DNA of 64,000 nt from Norana najaformis (GCA_964023275.1 OZ029914.1:15536308-15600307); one strand, 5' to 3'. Numbered from the stretch's first letter, positions 22,861 through 34,065 are shown. The notes: generated from the letters alone by a model not told the origin. A program made the numbers and translations.

Positions 22861-23064
22861 TAGTTAAATCGTTTGTTTTCCAAATTTGATTAAAAATTCA
22901 GTTGTTATTAATTTTGAATGCAAGTTATGATGAAGTTTTCTAGGGGTCGCATTTTTCACTCGCAGTGTACACCTACCACTTCAACAGGATTATGCGTCCG
23001 AACATTCTTCAGGATTATAGGTGCGTTGCGTGCTTGGGCGAATTCACTGTTGCTCAAAGTGCCT

Positions 23065-23170
23065 TATGTAGTTGTGTATGTATGTACGTATGTATGTACG
23101 TATGTATGCATGTATGTATGCATGGATGTATGCATGTATTTATTTATGTATGCATGCATGAATGTATCAG
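23065..23170. repeat. (GTAT)n microsatellite
   Basis: Imperfect TATGTACGTATG array immediately right of the mariner element. Confidence 0.9.
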
Positions 23171-24960
23171 ATATCATGTGGTTACCGAGATACTCAAATT
23201 ATGAGTCTTTCAAAGCAGCTATGTGATGTTGAAGTTTATTAAGAGCAATCAGTTAGGCCTAATCTGTAAGCAAATAATGCGATCATTATTGGAAAAGTCA
23301 CCACTGGCACACGTAGATCCCAAACAACGCAGTCCAATTCAGAGTTCGTAGTTGATGTCATACTCAGAGATCCTGGTCCGTGTTGCACCGAGATATCGTA
23401 TGTAAGTGTATGTAATGAGACTGCTTATATACTTAAATTACTTCAATGGGTAAAAATCTCCAATACAGTCAATTACATATCAGATCAGATTAGATTAGAT
23501 TAGATTTGGAAATAGCGCTATGGCAGAAACGCAGGTGTGTAACTACTGTAGAGATACATGTAGAACACCAATGCAGAGATGCACGCAAGAGATGTCATTT
23601 GCCTTTTCGAATTACCTGAAATATAACCATCATACTCCTGCGTTACCTGAAGCATTACCTGAAGGATAACCATTACACTCTTCCGCCCTTTCATTTTTAA
23701 AACCATTAGACCACTATAAATTTCCTTAAACCCAAAAGAATCTAGTATGCTACTCTGCAGACGTTGAAGAACACAGTTGTTGCGCCTGAACTGTATGCTT
23801 GCAGTTGCCTGCAGATTTTACAAGGTGTTGATGGTTCAGATAACTTAGAGACGTAAGTACGCCATCATTTAGGTAACGTTTGTTTCGTCGTCGAATCATT
23901 TAAACGATCTAGAGAGCAATGGCAAAAAGTTTGGTTTGTAATTCTTGTACATGTCATGTCTATCGTCTTTAACTTCCGTCTTAAATTTTAGATACCTTTC
24001 CCAATTCTTGCAAAAAAATCAAATGCTGGTCAGTGGGAAAGGCGTCTGTTATCGCTCGGTATCATATTATTCCTTTCAAATCAGTTAAATTATTTCAATT
24101 TTAAAAACATCAATTTTGTGTAGAAATGACTTTTTGAATATGCTCATGAATTACAGGCTGCCACTACAATGCTGCTAATGTGTTAACAGCGACATGTTTA
24201 GGCATAGGAATCGGCTTTTTACCCTCTGTAATTTCTAAACAACTGAATTAAAATTTATAGGGACGATTCCTTGGAAGAGATATTCGACCTACAAAAATAA
24301 GGGACTGATCGAATTACAGGTGGCGCTCCTGAGAAATAAACTCATAAATGGACTGATATTTTGGTTTCTAAGTAGGCCTACTTGGTCCGACCTATACATT
24401 ACTTATCTAGATCGATTTTTATGTACTATTGCTGAACGCCAATTTAAGTAGGTAGCCTATGTTCCTTTGTTACTTCCGAATTTGAGATAGGTTGAAAACG
24501 GTTTGTAGAATGTTTGCATTACACGAAGATGAAAAATTGGGCAGTTACAACTAACTGCAAATTTTTAACAAAGCTTAAAATTAATGGAGAACCAACATGC
24601 AATATGACAAAATTCTGCATCTCGAACACATATTTTTATAATAAATCTACTTTGATTTACTACATACTATGTCAGTACTACCAGATATAAGAATTAATAG
24701 ATAGTGTTAAAAAACGAATTGTTAACAAGTTAAATTTAGAGCAAAATGCAAAATTACTTTAAAATCAATGTAACATTCAAGCGCTAAAAGATTTTTATGC
24801 GAAACAGTGTTCTAAAATGTCATTTTAAAATTTAAAAACTTCTGAAATTATGTAATTTTAGGCAAAAAACTATTGCATCACTGGTAAAAGTTTATAAAAT
24901 TAAGCCGCCTTGGCCAATTTTTTGTTTAACAGTTCAAAAGATAGGAACAATATGAATCAT
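23171..24960. other. No gene seen; (GATTA)n at 23,485-23,505
   Basis: AT-rich. A pentanucleotide run GATTAGATTAGATTAGATT next to GGAAATAGCGC resembles the tail of a CR1/L2-type 3' end. GTAGGCCTAC occurs at 24,373. 23,250-23,400 weakly resembles 31,850-32,000. No coding sequence recognised. Confidence 0.45.
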
Positions 24961-25019
24961 AAGTGGGTATTATTCAGGATTTTAACAAAGGAAAGATATA
25001 ATTATTTTAACCAACAAGC

Positions 25020-25860
25020 CAAAGGGTCGCCGGCGAACACAATTCTTCTTTCAGTAGTAGGTGGGGAGCGATGCTGTTAATTAGTGGCTTAACTTTTCGT
25101 GGGTCTTTAGGCCTTTAACAGCACGCGGGTTCGTGAATGGATCTATCCGACCGTACAGAGACGTAACGACTTGATTTCCTTTATGCAAAAGTACAGCTTT
25201 TAAGGTGAATTTTTATGAGTCTATGAATAGACGCCATTCCCTCGGATTGTGTGAGTTGTTCCTATTTCTTCCATCAACTCTGAAATAACCTTGGAGAAAC
25301 ACAAACAATCCTGCATATTGTAAACTGAAGACTGAGCCTCATTTCTTTCTCTATATAATGATTTTTTGTGCCATCGGCTAGAAAATTCCATTCTTGAAAT
25401 CTTGAACCTCGCTCAGCTTGCTGTTTTGATAGGCGCAGATCTTGTGCAATGTCATTAAATTCATTTTGCTGTATCAGGTGGGGCCTACTTACATATGTAG
25501 GACTACATGTAGGGTCTGAAACAATTTCAGGTACTGTGTTTGGCTCAACGTCTTCATCTGGTGAAAATGAATCTATGTCTTCCCAGTTTTCTGGAGGCTT
25601 AGGTATAGGACGACCTTCTTCTTGATGGAGTCTCTTTAAAGCCGAAGGTACATTTGGGTACTCGTTATTGCACTTTTTCTAGTTTGAAAAGCCTACTGTT
25701 TTAGTGAAATAAGAATAGCAGTCATCTAAGTGACTGGCTGGTTCATGACAAAACATGGGAACTTCAAGGGACATGGATTTTGTCTGACCTTTCACCCATT
25801 CAGTCAGGCTAGCATGGCATGAAATGCAGCATAATTGAGAAGCCACTTTTTGTACCGATC
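25020..25860 (-). pseudogene. Decayed member of a repeated invertebrate protein family, function unknown
   Basis: Minus-strand translation in two or more frames gives, in order, CHASLTEWVKGQTKSMSL, VPMFCHEPASHLDDCY, YPNVPSALKRLHQEEGRP, PENWEDIDSFSPDEDVEP and LKSSLKAVLLHKGN. These blocks belong, to my memory, to a protein family found in many copies in cnidarian, arthropod and other invertebrate genomes (a cysteine-rich start, an acidic middle and the FIDSSKxSLKAVLLHNGN block). Its function is not established to my knowledge, and its copy number suggests a mobile-element origin. This copy has stops, a changed cysteine after DDCY and frameshifts near 25,290 and 25,680. Confidence 0.5.
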
Positions 25861-26129
25861 ACTTTAAAAAACCAAAATACAAGGAGTAGGCTTGCATCTC
25901 ATTCTTTGTTAAAGAAAGGTTCTGACATTTCATAATAAATTGTCCACGTACATAGCAAAACATATCTGGTAAACGAATACACCGCCGACAATGTCCTTTC
26001 TCCATTTTAGCACTGAAATTTACTGTGAAACTAACAGCACATGTTTTCACAACAATATAAGCAAGAAAAATGAAGCTGTATTTTCTCCCACTTCCGGTCA
26101 GTATTAAATAAGCAGTGTTGCCAACCACA

Positions 26130-27834
26130 ACAATTAAAGTATCCCTACATAAACTAACAATTATTGAACTAAAAATGACCTACAACATAAAAATATGACA
26201 TACTGACCTTTTGTAATACCTAGATCTGAAATCAGACCCAAAAATAAAAGACAGCTGATATAGTTCATGTTATAAAAAACTTGATAATAAGTAAGATCGA
26301 TACTTGCGGTGGTACCAGCTTTAAGGCTAACAGGTTAAGACAAAAAAGTTTGGCTCAACGCCAAACTGCCCAACCCGTATGCAATTTTTCGTGAACCAGC
26401 GAATTAATCTTGCCAAGATGATTTATCAACAATTATATAGTACCGAAATTTTACACTTGCTTTGTAACTGCTAAGAGTTTTGCTAGCTTATAAATCATTC
26501 AGTACTATATCATATTGCGTTACTGAGGAGCATTTTATACTTTCAGTTACCATAATTTCTTCAACATTCTCAGTGAGGCAAAGATCAAGTAGGCTTATGC
26601 AATTTTTGTATGTTCGCACGATTAGGGTCCTAAGCCTTACCAAAATGATTGATCATTGGCGGCACTAAGTTAACAGATTATTGGCATTCATAGGATAACG
26701 TACAACAGTGCAATTCTTTTGCCCTATTTTTGTAACGAGCTTCCAGTGTCGCAATACATTCAGCACTGTTCAGAAGATGCTGTTACTGCCACCGCTTTTT
26801 TGGGGATATTCGCATCGCTTCTTAGACTCGATGACACTGTAAAAATGTAAATGTGAACGTACACACTTTTTCAAAGCGTACGACTGGCCTCGAACGTGCT
26901 CATTGTTCTAGTGAGATAATTAGCCACCGCTTTCCGTTTGAATGGGTACCACGTCAGTCAGAATTTGATGCAGTATTATTTTATTTCTGCTCTCCAGAAT
27001 GCCCCCGAGCATGGATCATGCTAGCCCCAGATTCAAATCTCCGACATAAGCCACGATCGAGGATGCTAATTGACAACCTCGCGCACAAAATAAAGATATC
27101 ACAGTCTCTGAATGATTTGTTAACAGTTTTGCAGTACAAATGACAATGTAAACTTTTCGCCAGTACTTTAAAAAGTTACAAATTTTCATTTATATCAGCA
27201 GTACGACAATTATGCATTAAATACGTTAGTTACACGCAGTTTCACGAAAAAAAAGACCATAGAGGGTCAAAGTATGCCGTTTCTCATATTTGAGCAGATG
27301 AATGCTAACTCTAGTTGCACTGCGGTGATGGCCTGTGATCTTAATTCTTAGGTATTATTTGTTGCCGCTGCTCATTACTGTTAAAGCATCAGCGGCAACG
27401 ACGCATCCTTTTATGACTGCAGTCTGAGCCAACCCAGTGCTTGGGCTTCATTTTATCCGATGAGGGCAGACCAAATAGGAATCCTGATAGACGTGACCGT
27501 AGAAAGATGTAACCGGACCAAGAACGTCGGGCAGTGAAAAGAGTGAAAGTGAATAATATACAGTGGCTGAGGGAATTGAAGAATTAGAATGAGTGGGTGA
27601 GTGAATGTGCGTGTGTCAGTCTGTCAGTGCAAGCTCTCCTCCACTTGCCTCTCTCATGGAACGGTTCACTTCAGATTGATAACCGGACTTTTCAACCTAT
27701 CTTATCCCTTCATTCTTCAGCTCCTGCACATCCGACGACCATTGCCAATCATATTTGATTTCCGCTTTAGCATTATGATGTAACCCCGGCTGATTCCCCT
27801 GATTCTGACCTGGCACCAAAACTGTCTAAACACC
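26130..27834. other. No gene seen
   Basis: Several open frames of 60-96 codons occur (for example 26,853-27,143) but none shows a recognisable domain or splice context. A small inverted repeat AGTTTGGC...GCCAAACT lies at 26,348-26,368. Confidence 0.35.
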
Positions 27835-27905
27835 GTGGTTTTTTGATTTAATATAGCGCCAGGGTTTTAGCTGGTCTGACTCATCTTTTCTGTGGCGCTG
27901 AGATA
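27835..27905. repeat. CR1/L2-type LINE/SINE 3' hairpin
   Basis: TTGATTTAATATAGCGCCAG followed 40 bases later by TGTGGCGCTGAGA. The paired GCGCC/GGCGC pattern matches the 3' hairpins seen at 1,130, 6,566, 17,220, 20,090 and 36,485. Confidence 0.4.
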
Positions 27906-28019
27906 TTTACTTGAGCATTACATTAACACGATAAAGGCTAAAACGTTTGTTCGTTGTAGAGGATTCATACCCTGCTGCAGGTTCTTTGACGAACGATTAG
28001 ACAAAGCATCGGATAAGCT

Positions 28020-28310
28020 TATTGGACGTCTTTTGCAAACTTTGTGTCTGATTTTGAACTGGCTGCACTGAGTGATTGCTTGATTCAAGAAAAAGTGATC
28101 ACTATTAACCAGTGGTTGGAGATCCAGCACAAAAATCCTACAGCAAAGAGTCGATGTCGAGCTTTCCTCCGCCATCTCTTCTCCATTCAGGATCCTAGAG
28201 CATTTTTTATTGTACGACAAGCCTTACTTAAAGGAAATCACTACTTACTCGAATCCATAGACAACCATAAACAAGCATCTGGAATCCTGACAAGCAGACA
28301 ATGTCAGAAG
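28020..28310 (+). CDS. CARD-like (death-fold) coding segment, candidate exon 1 of a CARD/coiled-coil gene
   Basis: About 80 residues read as a death-fold helical bundle. Characteristic CARD spacing is seen in DCLIQEKVITINQWLEI (helices 1-2), then NPTAKSRCRAFLRHLFS and IQDPRAFFIVRQALL, followed by a last helix with NHYLLESI. CARDs mediate homotypic assembly of immune and apoptotic complexes. The frame is closed upstream by TAA at 28,017-28,019 and has no in-frame ATG, so it must be entered by splicing; the only AG available upstream (28,019-28,020) has a poor pyrimidine tract. Good donors follow (AAG|GTCAAG at 28,310/28,311 and AAG|GTATTC at 28,316/28,317), both phase 0, matching the next candidate exon. 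It could instead be a decayed fragment. The CARD call is by pattern only. Confidence 0.5.
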
Positions 28311-28554
28311 GTCAAGGTATTCTGTACATATTTATCGTAATAGGCTATCTTTATGCCAAAAACGAGACTAATTGTCAAAAATTGTCTTGATTATCGGAAA
28401 GAATCCATGACAAATTAAACCGAATAATGGATTCGGAGATAGTAAAGTTTTGCAAGAATATTTCAAAGGAAACAGCAGCTTTTCAAAAGCTGTATGAATT
28501 TAATAATCAACTATAAAAGATAAATTGACTTTTCTCTTGCGATTCGACTTTCAG

Positions 28555-28672
28555 ATGAACAAAGACACACAACAGGAAACAAATGAAAAAACTAAATTTG
28601 CTGTTGGTCAGCTGGAAAATCAAATTCAAAACGTTATGAGCATTGTTCGATGCAAACCCAGACGGCAGTATG
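28555..28672 (+). CDS. Candidate exon 2, coiled-coil start
   Basis: A strong acceptor (TTTTCTCTTGCGATTCGACTTTCAG ending at 28,554) precedes a frame beginning MNKDTQQETNEKT and continuing into QLENQIQNVMSIV, a likely coiled-coil helix. A weak donor ATG|GTTTAA at 28,672/28,673 would leave phase 1, compatible with the next exon; if unused, the frame ends at TAA 28,702-28,704. Phase 0 entry matches the CARD exon. No homologue is recognised beyond generic coiled coil. Confidence 0.4.
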
Positions 28673-28704
28673 GTTTAAAAGCAGTGCTGATGCAGGCAAT
28701 TTAA

Positions 28705-30042
28705 GCACCGTTTGTCTTATTTAAGGATTTTTAAGAAAGGCAATATCTAAAAGGTAAAATAACCCAAATTTTAATGACTATTAGCTATGGCGTTAAGATA
28801 AAACGACTGAAAAAGCGAAAAGCGCAGGACTGTATTTTGTAAGAAATCCAAATACTGACATTCCTGTATTCCAGGATCAAGACTGAGCTTATTAATGTCA
28901 GTAGTCTGTAATATTTAGGTGAGAGTTTCGAGGCCCCAATGTCTCCGTAGGATAATTTCGATACAATAATTTTAGTTTCAAAATGAGCCAAAAAACAGGA
29001 GTATCATTTTTGTACGTCGTGTGCTTGGTTTATGCTTTAATACTATACAGACTGTGCATAGTTGTGTTTCACCTTTGCATAAATGGTGACAATGACAGCG
29101 ACCACGACGGCGACGATGACGTTCGAGAGGAAGGGAGAGTGAATGAGAAAGTAAGAGAAAGAACATATTCCAAGATCAATGTGTCCTCTCTTCAACCAAC
29201 ATTAAATGCGGCCACTGGTGTTAAGTGTTTATTTTCTTAGCATCAGCGTATCAATTAGACCCTCGTCGTCGCTTGATTTAATCTATTTCACTAGAGGTCA
29301 CTAATCGAACATCAATTTTAAGTTATTCCTTATCTGGCATGGAACGCTTCACCTTGTTACCCCTTATTTTCTTAACTCCCTACTACGATAGTTGCACTGT
29401 ATTAAAACAATCACTATATGATATCAAGCACAATACCGATTTTAACGGCCAAGTGAATACACCCATTTAATACATTTTGGTGGTTATTCTGTGTGTTCAA
29501 GATACTGATTATTAAATGCTTCGGTTCAGTTTCGCTTTTCCATGTATTCAGATGTCTTAGGCTTGAGATTTATCTTAGCTGAGCATGTGAACCTCATGTC
29601 GCTATCCTGTCCATCACATTTATTGGGCCCACACTGAACCCACAGTATGTAACCAGTGCCACAATGCAGGCCTGTTTTGGGCTCATGGAGCTTGGCTGAC
29701 TTGGTCGATTCTTATGAATTGGAATTGTTACATGTTTATTTTCAAGGTAGCTCATATAAAAGGTTCCTCGGTGGGTTTGACGGACGAGTCACTCAAACCT
29801 TAACATCATTCTTACAGTAGGACAGATTTTCTAACATAATACACGGCGTTTCTACGTAATATCCATTTTAAAAATTTAGATGTACTAGGTTTGAACTCTG
29901 GATTTGATCGGCGAGAAACCAACTCGTCAATCATTTTAAAATGCCATCTCAGTCGAACGTGAGTTTCCAAGAACAGCCTTATATGGGTCTCGCACCTAAA
30001 AAAATAAAGTAAACCGATTCTCATTCTATTTTACGTTTTAAG
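28705..30042. other. Presumed intron; isolated TATA-like box
   Basis: No coding sequence recognised. CATATAAAAGG at 29,753-29,763 with GAGTCACTC about 30 bases downstream looks like a core promoter, but without supporting evidence this is only a possibility. A GAC/GACG-rich run lies at 29,085-29,125. Confidence 0.25.
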
Positions 30043-30138
30043 ATGAATTAAGTCCTATGCAACCAGAGAAGAGAGAAGATGAAAACAACCAAACGACGAA
30101 ACTTCTTGCTGCTGAGCTGGAATTTCGAAACCTTGAAG
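30043..30138 (+). CDS. Candidate exon 3, coiled coil, phase 1-1
   Basis: Acceptor CTATTTTACGTTTTAAG ends at 30,042 and donor GAAG|GTAGAA follows 30,138. The 96-nt exon (a multiple of three) is read starting with two bases of a split codon and ending with one. It contains REDENNQTTKLLAAELEFR, charged with a heptad-like leucine pattern. It has the same phase class as the next two exons, which is hard to explain by chance. No known family recognised. Confidence 0.5.
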
Positions 30139-30589
30139 GTAGAAAGACTAGCTAAACTTTACGCTACATGTAGGCCTGAAGTAAAGTTCAAAAGCAATGC
30201 CGAATCCTACAGTTAAAGTTCATGGCCATCTTAAACGAGACTAGGTTACACCATACTTGTAGTAGAAGGAAAAGTGGCTTTCAAGCCACTGCTGACAATC
30301 CACCTCCAAATGAGGGCGGGTTTCAAGCACCTTTCCCAATTCACCGGTCACAGCAATAAGAGGGCAGGTTTGACCTTAACCCCCAAACGAGGGTCATTTT
30401 GGCGCATGGACTGCTGACGACTTCAGTTTCTTAGCCTTGGCATATGAGGATCCTTCCCTTATCAAGGTCACGTGAGATCTAATGTACATATGGCTTTGAG
30501 TACGTAGTAAGTTATTCTTCAATTATATCTATTTTCTAGATGAATATTAATAATAATTATAGATTGTCGCTATGATTATTATAACAATG

Positions 30590-31090
30590 CTAACCTTTTT
30601 GTCGGTTTCAAACTCGTGATACTGCCCACGCTCTTATCTTTTCACTCGGCTTAACATGCCTGGACGATTGCCATTCAATGGTCGGTTCCGTTCCTCATCG
30701 CCTTCGTGACTCCTTACAGTCTGTACTGCTTGCAGCTGTTGGCCTTGTTCTTCAGCTTACTCCAAAATCTTCAGTTACAGACTTAAAGTTCCTAAAAATT
30801 TCATTGATTATCTTTTTAAGATCGAGTCAGTTAAAAGTTGCCATATTTGTACACAAGGCCCTTCATAGTCCAGCACCCACCTTGATTACTCACTTATGCA
30901 TTCGACTTACTCTTAATCCAACCAGGACAAACTTAACATCGCTTCCTCTGGAGGACAAATACGCTTCCTCTGGAGAACTATTTGTCCCAACTCGCCAAAC
31001 AAAGACCTGAGACTTCCGTGCAATTCCGTACACTGATCATCGTATATGAAATTCATTACCTATAGCTCTGTGGTACCCTTTGGTCTATCT
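30590..31090 (+). pseudogene. LINE reverse-transcriptase fragment inside presumed intron
   Basis: Plus-strand reading gives LDDCHSMVGSVPHRLRDSL, then LAAVGLVLQLTPKSS and VHKALHSPAPTLITHL, an eroded version of the DYCNSLLxGLP / RLVLQL / YKALHGxAPxYL series of LINE ORF2. A frame change lies near 31,010. (TAA)n at 31,193-31,231 may be its tail. It is in the same orientation as the host gene. Confidence 0.6.
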
Positions 31091-31189
31091 TACCTCACTT
31101 TACAAACAAATAAGTTAAAGAATTGTCTTTTTCCAGCTAACCAAGCTTCAGAGGTGAATTCAAAAATTAGCACGATATAGCCTTTGTAT

Positions 31190-31192
<3 letters not shown>

Positions 31193-31231
<39 letters not shown>
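31193..31231. repeat. (TAA)n microsatellite
   Basis: Thirteen near-perfect AAT/TAA repeats. Confidence 0.95.
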
Positions 31232-31572
31232 TTATGTAGGTATGTATCTACAGTGTCTTTCAGGTAGGTTACCTCCCTAAAGGGCCTCTCGCTAGCCTAA
31301 CTGATGTTACAGTTCTGTAAAGACTAAAATGTCGTCTGTAGGCCTAAACACGAATGACTTTATTGTAGTTGGAAAAGGTGTGCGTAGTTCCGTATAAGGC
31401 GATTTATTAAGTATATTCATGCACAAATGCATACATATAATGAAAATATTATATCTTCACCATATACACAGTACATACAGTGTCATCCAGGGCCATATTC
31501 CGCCCTTTTACGTACAATACAATTTTATGATAGAACCGCATAATTACTGGAATGTTTTAAAATTATAAACAG

Positions 31573-31650
31573 CAAAGATCCAAGAGTTAGAATACGACAA
31601 GAAAGTTCTGCAAACACGAATACATCACATGGAAGCTCAGTCAAGTTCAG
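31573..31650 (+). CDS. Candidate exon 4, coiled coil, phase 1-1
   Basis: Acceptor TTTTAAAATTATAAACAG ends at 31,572 and donor TTCAG|GTATGT follows 31,650. The 78-nt exon in the phase fixed by exon 3 (two leading bases, one trailing) encodes KIQELEYDKKVLQTRIHHM and a short Ser-rich end, a clear heptad pattern. Joined to exon 3 it keeps the reading frame. Confidence 0.55.
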
Positions 31651-31659
31651 GTATGTGCG

Positions 31660-31795
31660 CATATATGTATATATATATTTGTATGTTTGCATGCATGTAC
31701 TACTTAAGAAGGTTATACACACCTATGCATGTACGTATGTATATATGTATGTATGTATGAATGTTTGTGTGGATGTATATATGCATATGTACAAC
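31660..31795. repeat. (TATG)n microsatellite
   Basis: Imperfect GTATGTATATATG array just after exon 4's donor. Confidence 0.85.
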
Positions 31796-32024
31796 TGAAC
31801 AGTGTTTAGCGCATTCTAAGTGCCTCTGATGATCACTCTTCGATAGCCTAAGTTCGTATATTATAAGCAAATAATGCTCAGATAACGAGAAAAGTTAGCA
31901 GATGTGGAGTCTCCGCACATGTAGAAACCCTAAATGGAGTTCCAGCCAAAGTTGACAGTTGACACCATGTTCAATGTTGCTCAGGATAACGAAGCCGAAT
32001 GCACTACCTATGGGGCCTAAATGT

Positions 32025-32430
32025 TAAAGCCCATCAAAGTCTGAATTCTTATGGTGCACCGCCCTCCAGTGTCGCCATCTACTTGATGGTAGTACCTTCG
32101 CCCGTAATGATGCGAAAGTTCGACCAGCTGACACCATCCGCAACCTTGGAGTCCACTTTGACGGCTTTATGACCATTTCAGTCCACGCAGTCAACTTGTT
32201 TGATATTGCTGCTACCAATTGCGTCGCATTAAATCCATCCGCAGATTCATTCCCAACTCAACGGCTGTCACTTTGCGCAACAGCTTCATAGTCTCCAGGG
32301 TTGTCTACTGCAATAACCTGCTGGCGGGTCTGCCGACTTGTCAGCTAGAGCGGATGCAGTTAATGCTAAACTCTGCTGCCTGCCTCATCCATTGCGGGAC
32401 ACCATCCAATGACGTCACTGATCTACTGCG
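32025..32430 (+). pseudogene. LINE reverse-transcriptase fragment (plus strand)
   Basis: Plus-strand reading gives SEFLWCTALQCRHLLDGS, IRNLGVHFDG and, after a frame change near 32,215, VVYCNNLLAGLPTCQLERM and DVTDLLRD. These are CR1/L2-like ORF2 blocks in order (KTEFLWC, LGV, DYCNSLLAGLP, ITPLLRD). The catalytic YADD region is not included. Confidence 0.7.
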
Positions 32431-32434
32431 TGAT

Positions 32435-33190
32435 CCAATCGCACAGAGTTCCGACTTCGAGAGTTCGTCCAGCAAGGCAAAGGTGTCGAAATGTTGCATA
32501 AGTCGGAGCTTGTGGTGTCATATTGATGGACCAAGACACTAGCATGCGGTCCGACAGTACGACATCGATGACTAGGACGTCAGATGGCGACGCGCTATTG
32601 GTATCACCACATGGTCCAGCAGGCCGCCTAGTCGGTGCATTAGAGACTTTACTTACTGTCGGAAATCATATGTCGACAGGATTTCATTGAATTTGATGAC
32701 TTCTGGGTCTAGCGCTCGCTCGATGTGTATATTAATGTCTCCAGTGATGGTGAATGGTAGAGACATACTGACGAGAGCTTCATGAAGCGAGGAAAACTCA
32801 TGAAAGAACTTCGGCATGAATGATTCTGACCCGGGCCGGTATAGAACGACGAAGATGTCGCTGATACCTCTCATGGTCGTCCTACATCATACTGTAGGTA
32901 TTCAAACGATGTTACATTCAGCCTGAGGTTGATCTTAGATAAGGCGATACCGTGCGAGTAGGCGATTGAAATGCCGCCATGGTTCACAAATTTTGCCTTG
33001 CCTTGGCGCCGTATATCATCGAAGGAGGTTTAATCCAAGCCCGCGGAGGCTCTTGATGGACATGCACTCAGAATCCTCGTACCAGGTTTCAGACAGGGCA
33101 AGCATGTTGAGCTTCTCGTCCTGCCTAAACACTCTAACGTCATCGATCTTGTTATTAACCGAACGCAATGTATTAGAATATATGACTTTA
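32435..33190 (-). pseudogene. LINE endonuclease fragment, opposite orientation to the adjoining RT
   Basis: Minus-strand reading gives LNMLALSETWYEDSECMSI, then FVVLYRPG, LPFTITGDINIHIE and ALDPEVIKFNEILSTYDFRQ, followed by GLLDHVV-like sequence and VVLSDRMLVSWS. These are the ordered blocks of the AP-endonuclease domain of CR1/L2-type LINEs (SETW, GDFNIH, DHxxL-like end). It meets the plus-strand RT fragment tail to tail near 32,430-32,470. Confidence 0.75.
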
Positions 33191-33245
33191 AGATGGGATG
33201 GAAAAGATGAACATCATATCATAATATTTTACTGTTTGTTTAAAG

Positions 33246-33392
33246 ACAAAAACAAGATACAGCAAAATAAAATCAAGCTACAAGAACTGGAGAAGTACTA
33301 CGAGGACCAGAAGAGAGCATGTGTGGCAAAAAAGGCAAAAAGAGATCGGCTAGTACAACTGCAAAAAGAGCATGAAGTCAAACTTCTACATG
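33246..33392 (+). CDS. Candidate exon 5, long coiled coil, phase 1-1
   Basis: Acceptor ATTTTACTGTTTGTTTAAAG ends at 33,245 and donor CATG|GTAAGA follows 33,392, a very good match to consensus. The 147-nt exon is a multiple of three and open in the phase set by exons 3 and 4. It encodes KNKIQQNKIKLQELEKYYED, a basic middle and RDRLVQLQKEHEVKLLH, a strongly charged heptad coiled coil. It is the best single exon of the candidate gene. Its 3' part and following intron are the source of the 224-bp tandem array just downstream. Confidence 0.65.
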
Positions 33393-33563
33393 GTAAGAAA
33401 ATCAATTAGAATTAACCCGACATACTTATTTAGCAAAAAATGAAAAACGTAAGAAATATCTGAAACACTTGGCCAATGTATGAAGCAGACTTTTTTCAAG
33501 TATAACTTTCTACCATTAGACTACACTCGAAAAACTTCAACTACGTTACAATACAAAATGCAG

Positions 33564-33617
33564 AAAAAGATCAGCTACTGGAACTGCAAAAAGGGCAAGA
33601 AATTAAACTTCCATTTT
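33564..33617 (+). CDS. Candidate mini-exon a (KDQLLELQKGQEIKLPF), phase 1-1
   Basis: 54 nt between an acceptor-like ACAAAATGCAG and a donor-like TTTT|GTCAGA. In the phase fixed by exon 5 (two bases in, one out) it encodes KDQLLELQKGQEIKLPF, the counterpart of exon 5's RDRLVQLQKEHEVKLLH. Frame, symmetry and ends are kept, but the donor has decayed from GTAAGA to GTCAGA. Identical copies lie at 33,788-33,841 and 34,012-34,065. Whether any is spliced in is unknown. Confidence 0.35.
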
Positions 33618-33787
33618 GTCAGAAAATCAATCAGTATTAACCCTGCATACTAAATTAGCAAAAACGAAGAATGTATCAAATATTTGAATTCACTTGGCCA
33701 TGCATGAGACAAACTTTTCTCAAGTATGACTTTCTATCATTAGACTACACTCGAAAAACTTCAACTACGTTACAATACAAAATGCAG

Positions 33788-33841
33788 AAAAAGATCAGCT
33801 ACTGGAACTGCAAAAAGGGCAAGAAATTAAACTTCCATTTT
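33788..33841 (+). CDS. Candidate mini-exon b, identical to a
   Basis: Second copy of the 54-nt exon-like segment, 224 bases downstream of the first, with the same borders. Confidence 0.35.
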
Positions 33842-34011
33842 GTCAGAAAATCAATCAGTATTAACCCTGCATACTAAATTAGCAAAAACGAAGAATGTAT
33901 CAAATATTTGAATTCACTTGGCCATGCATGAGACAAACTTTTCTCAAGTATGACTTTCTATCATTAGACTACACTCGAAAAACTTCAACTACGTTACAAT
34001 ACAAAATGCAG

Positions 34012-34065
34012 AAAAAGATCAGCTACTGGAACTGCAAAAAGGGCAAGAAATTAAACTTCCATTTT
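34012..34065 (+). CDS. Candidate mini-exon c, identical to a
   Basis: Third copy, another 224 bases downstream, with the same borders. Confidence 0.35.

Larger units (their letters stand above)
21231..22967 (+). mobile_element. Tc1/mariner-type DNA transposon with terminal inverted repeats
   Basis: The left end TA|CACTGTGAGTGAAATAAAG (from 21,231) matches the inverted right end CACTGCGAGTGAAAAATG (ending at 22,967), and both are flanked by TA, the target dinucleotide of this superfamily. The plus strand from about 22,050 to 22,860 holds a decayed transposase. A LINE ORF2 fragment (21,340-21,990) lies between the left end and the transposase, which inflates the length to 1.74 kb. Confidence 0.75.

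Noticed and set aside
26853-27143. Plus-strand frame of 96 codons as a possible upstream exon of the CARD gene
   Set aside because: No recognisable domain, no convincing splice sites and no match in phase. Left unannotated.
28978-29240. Frames with an Asp-rich run as a secreted or membrane protein
   Set aside because: The acidic run comes from a GAC-type simple repeat, and both strands are open over it.
32025-33190. Twin-primed LINE insertion
   Set aside because: Twin-priming leaves the inverted 5' part upstream of the sense 3' part. Here the two 3' ends face each other, so it does not fit.
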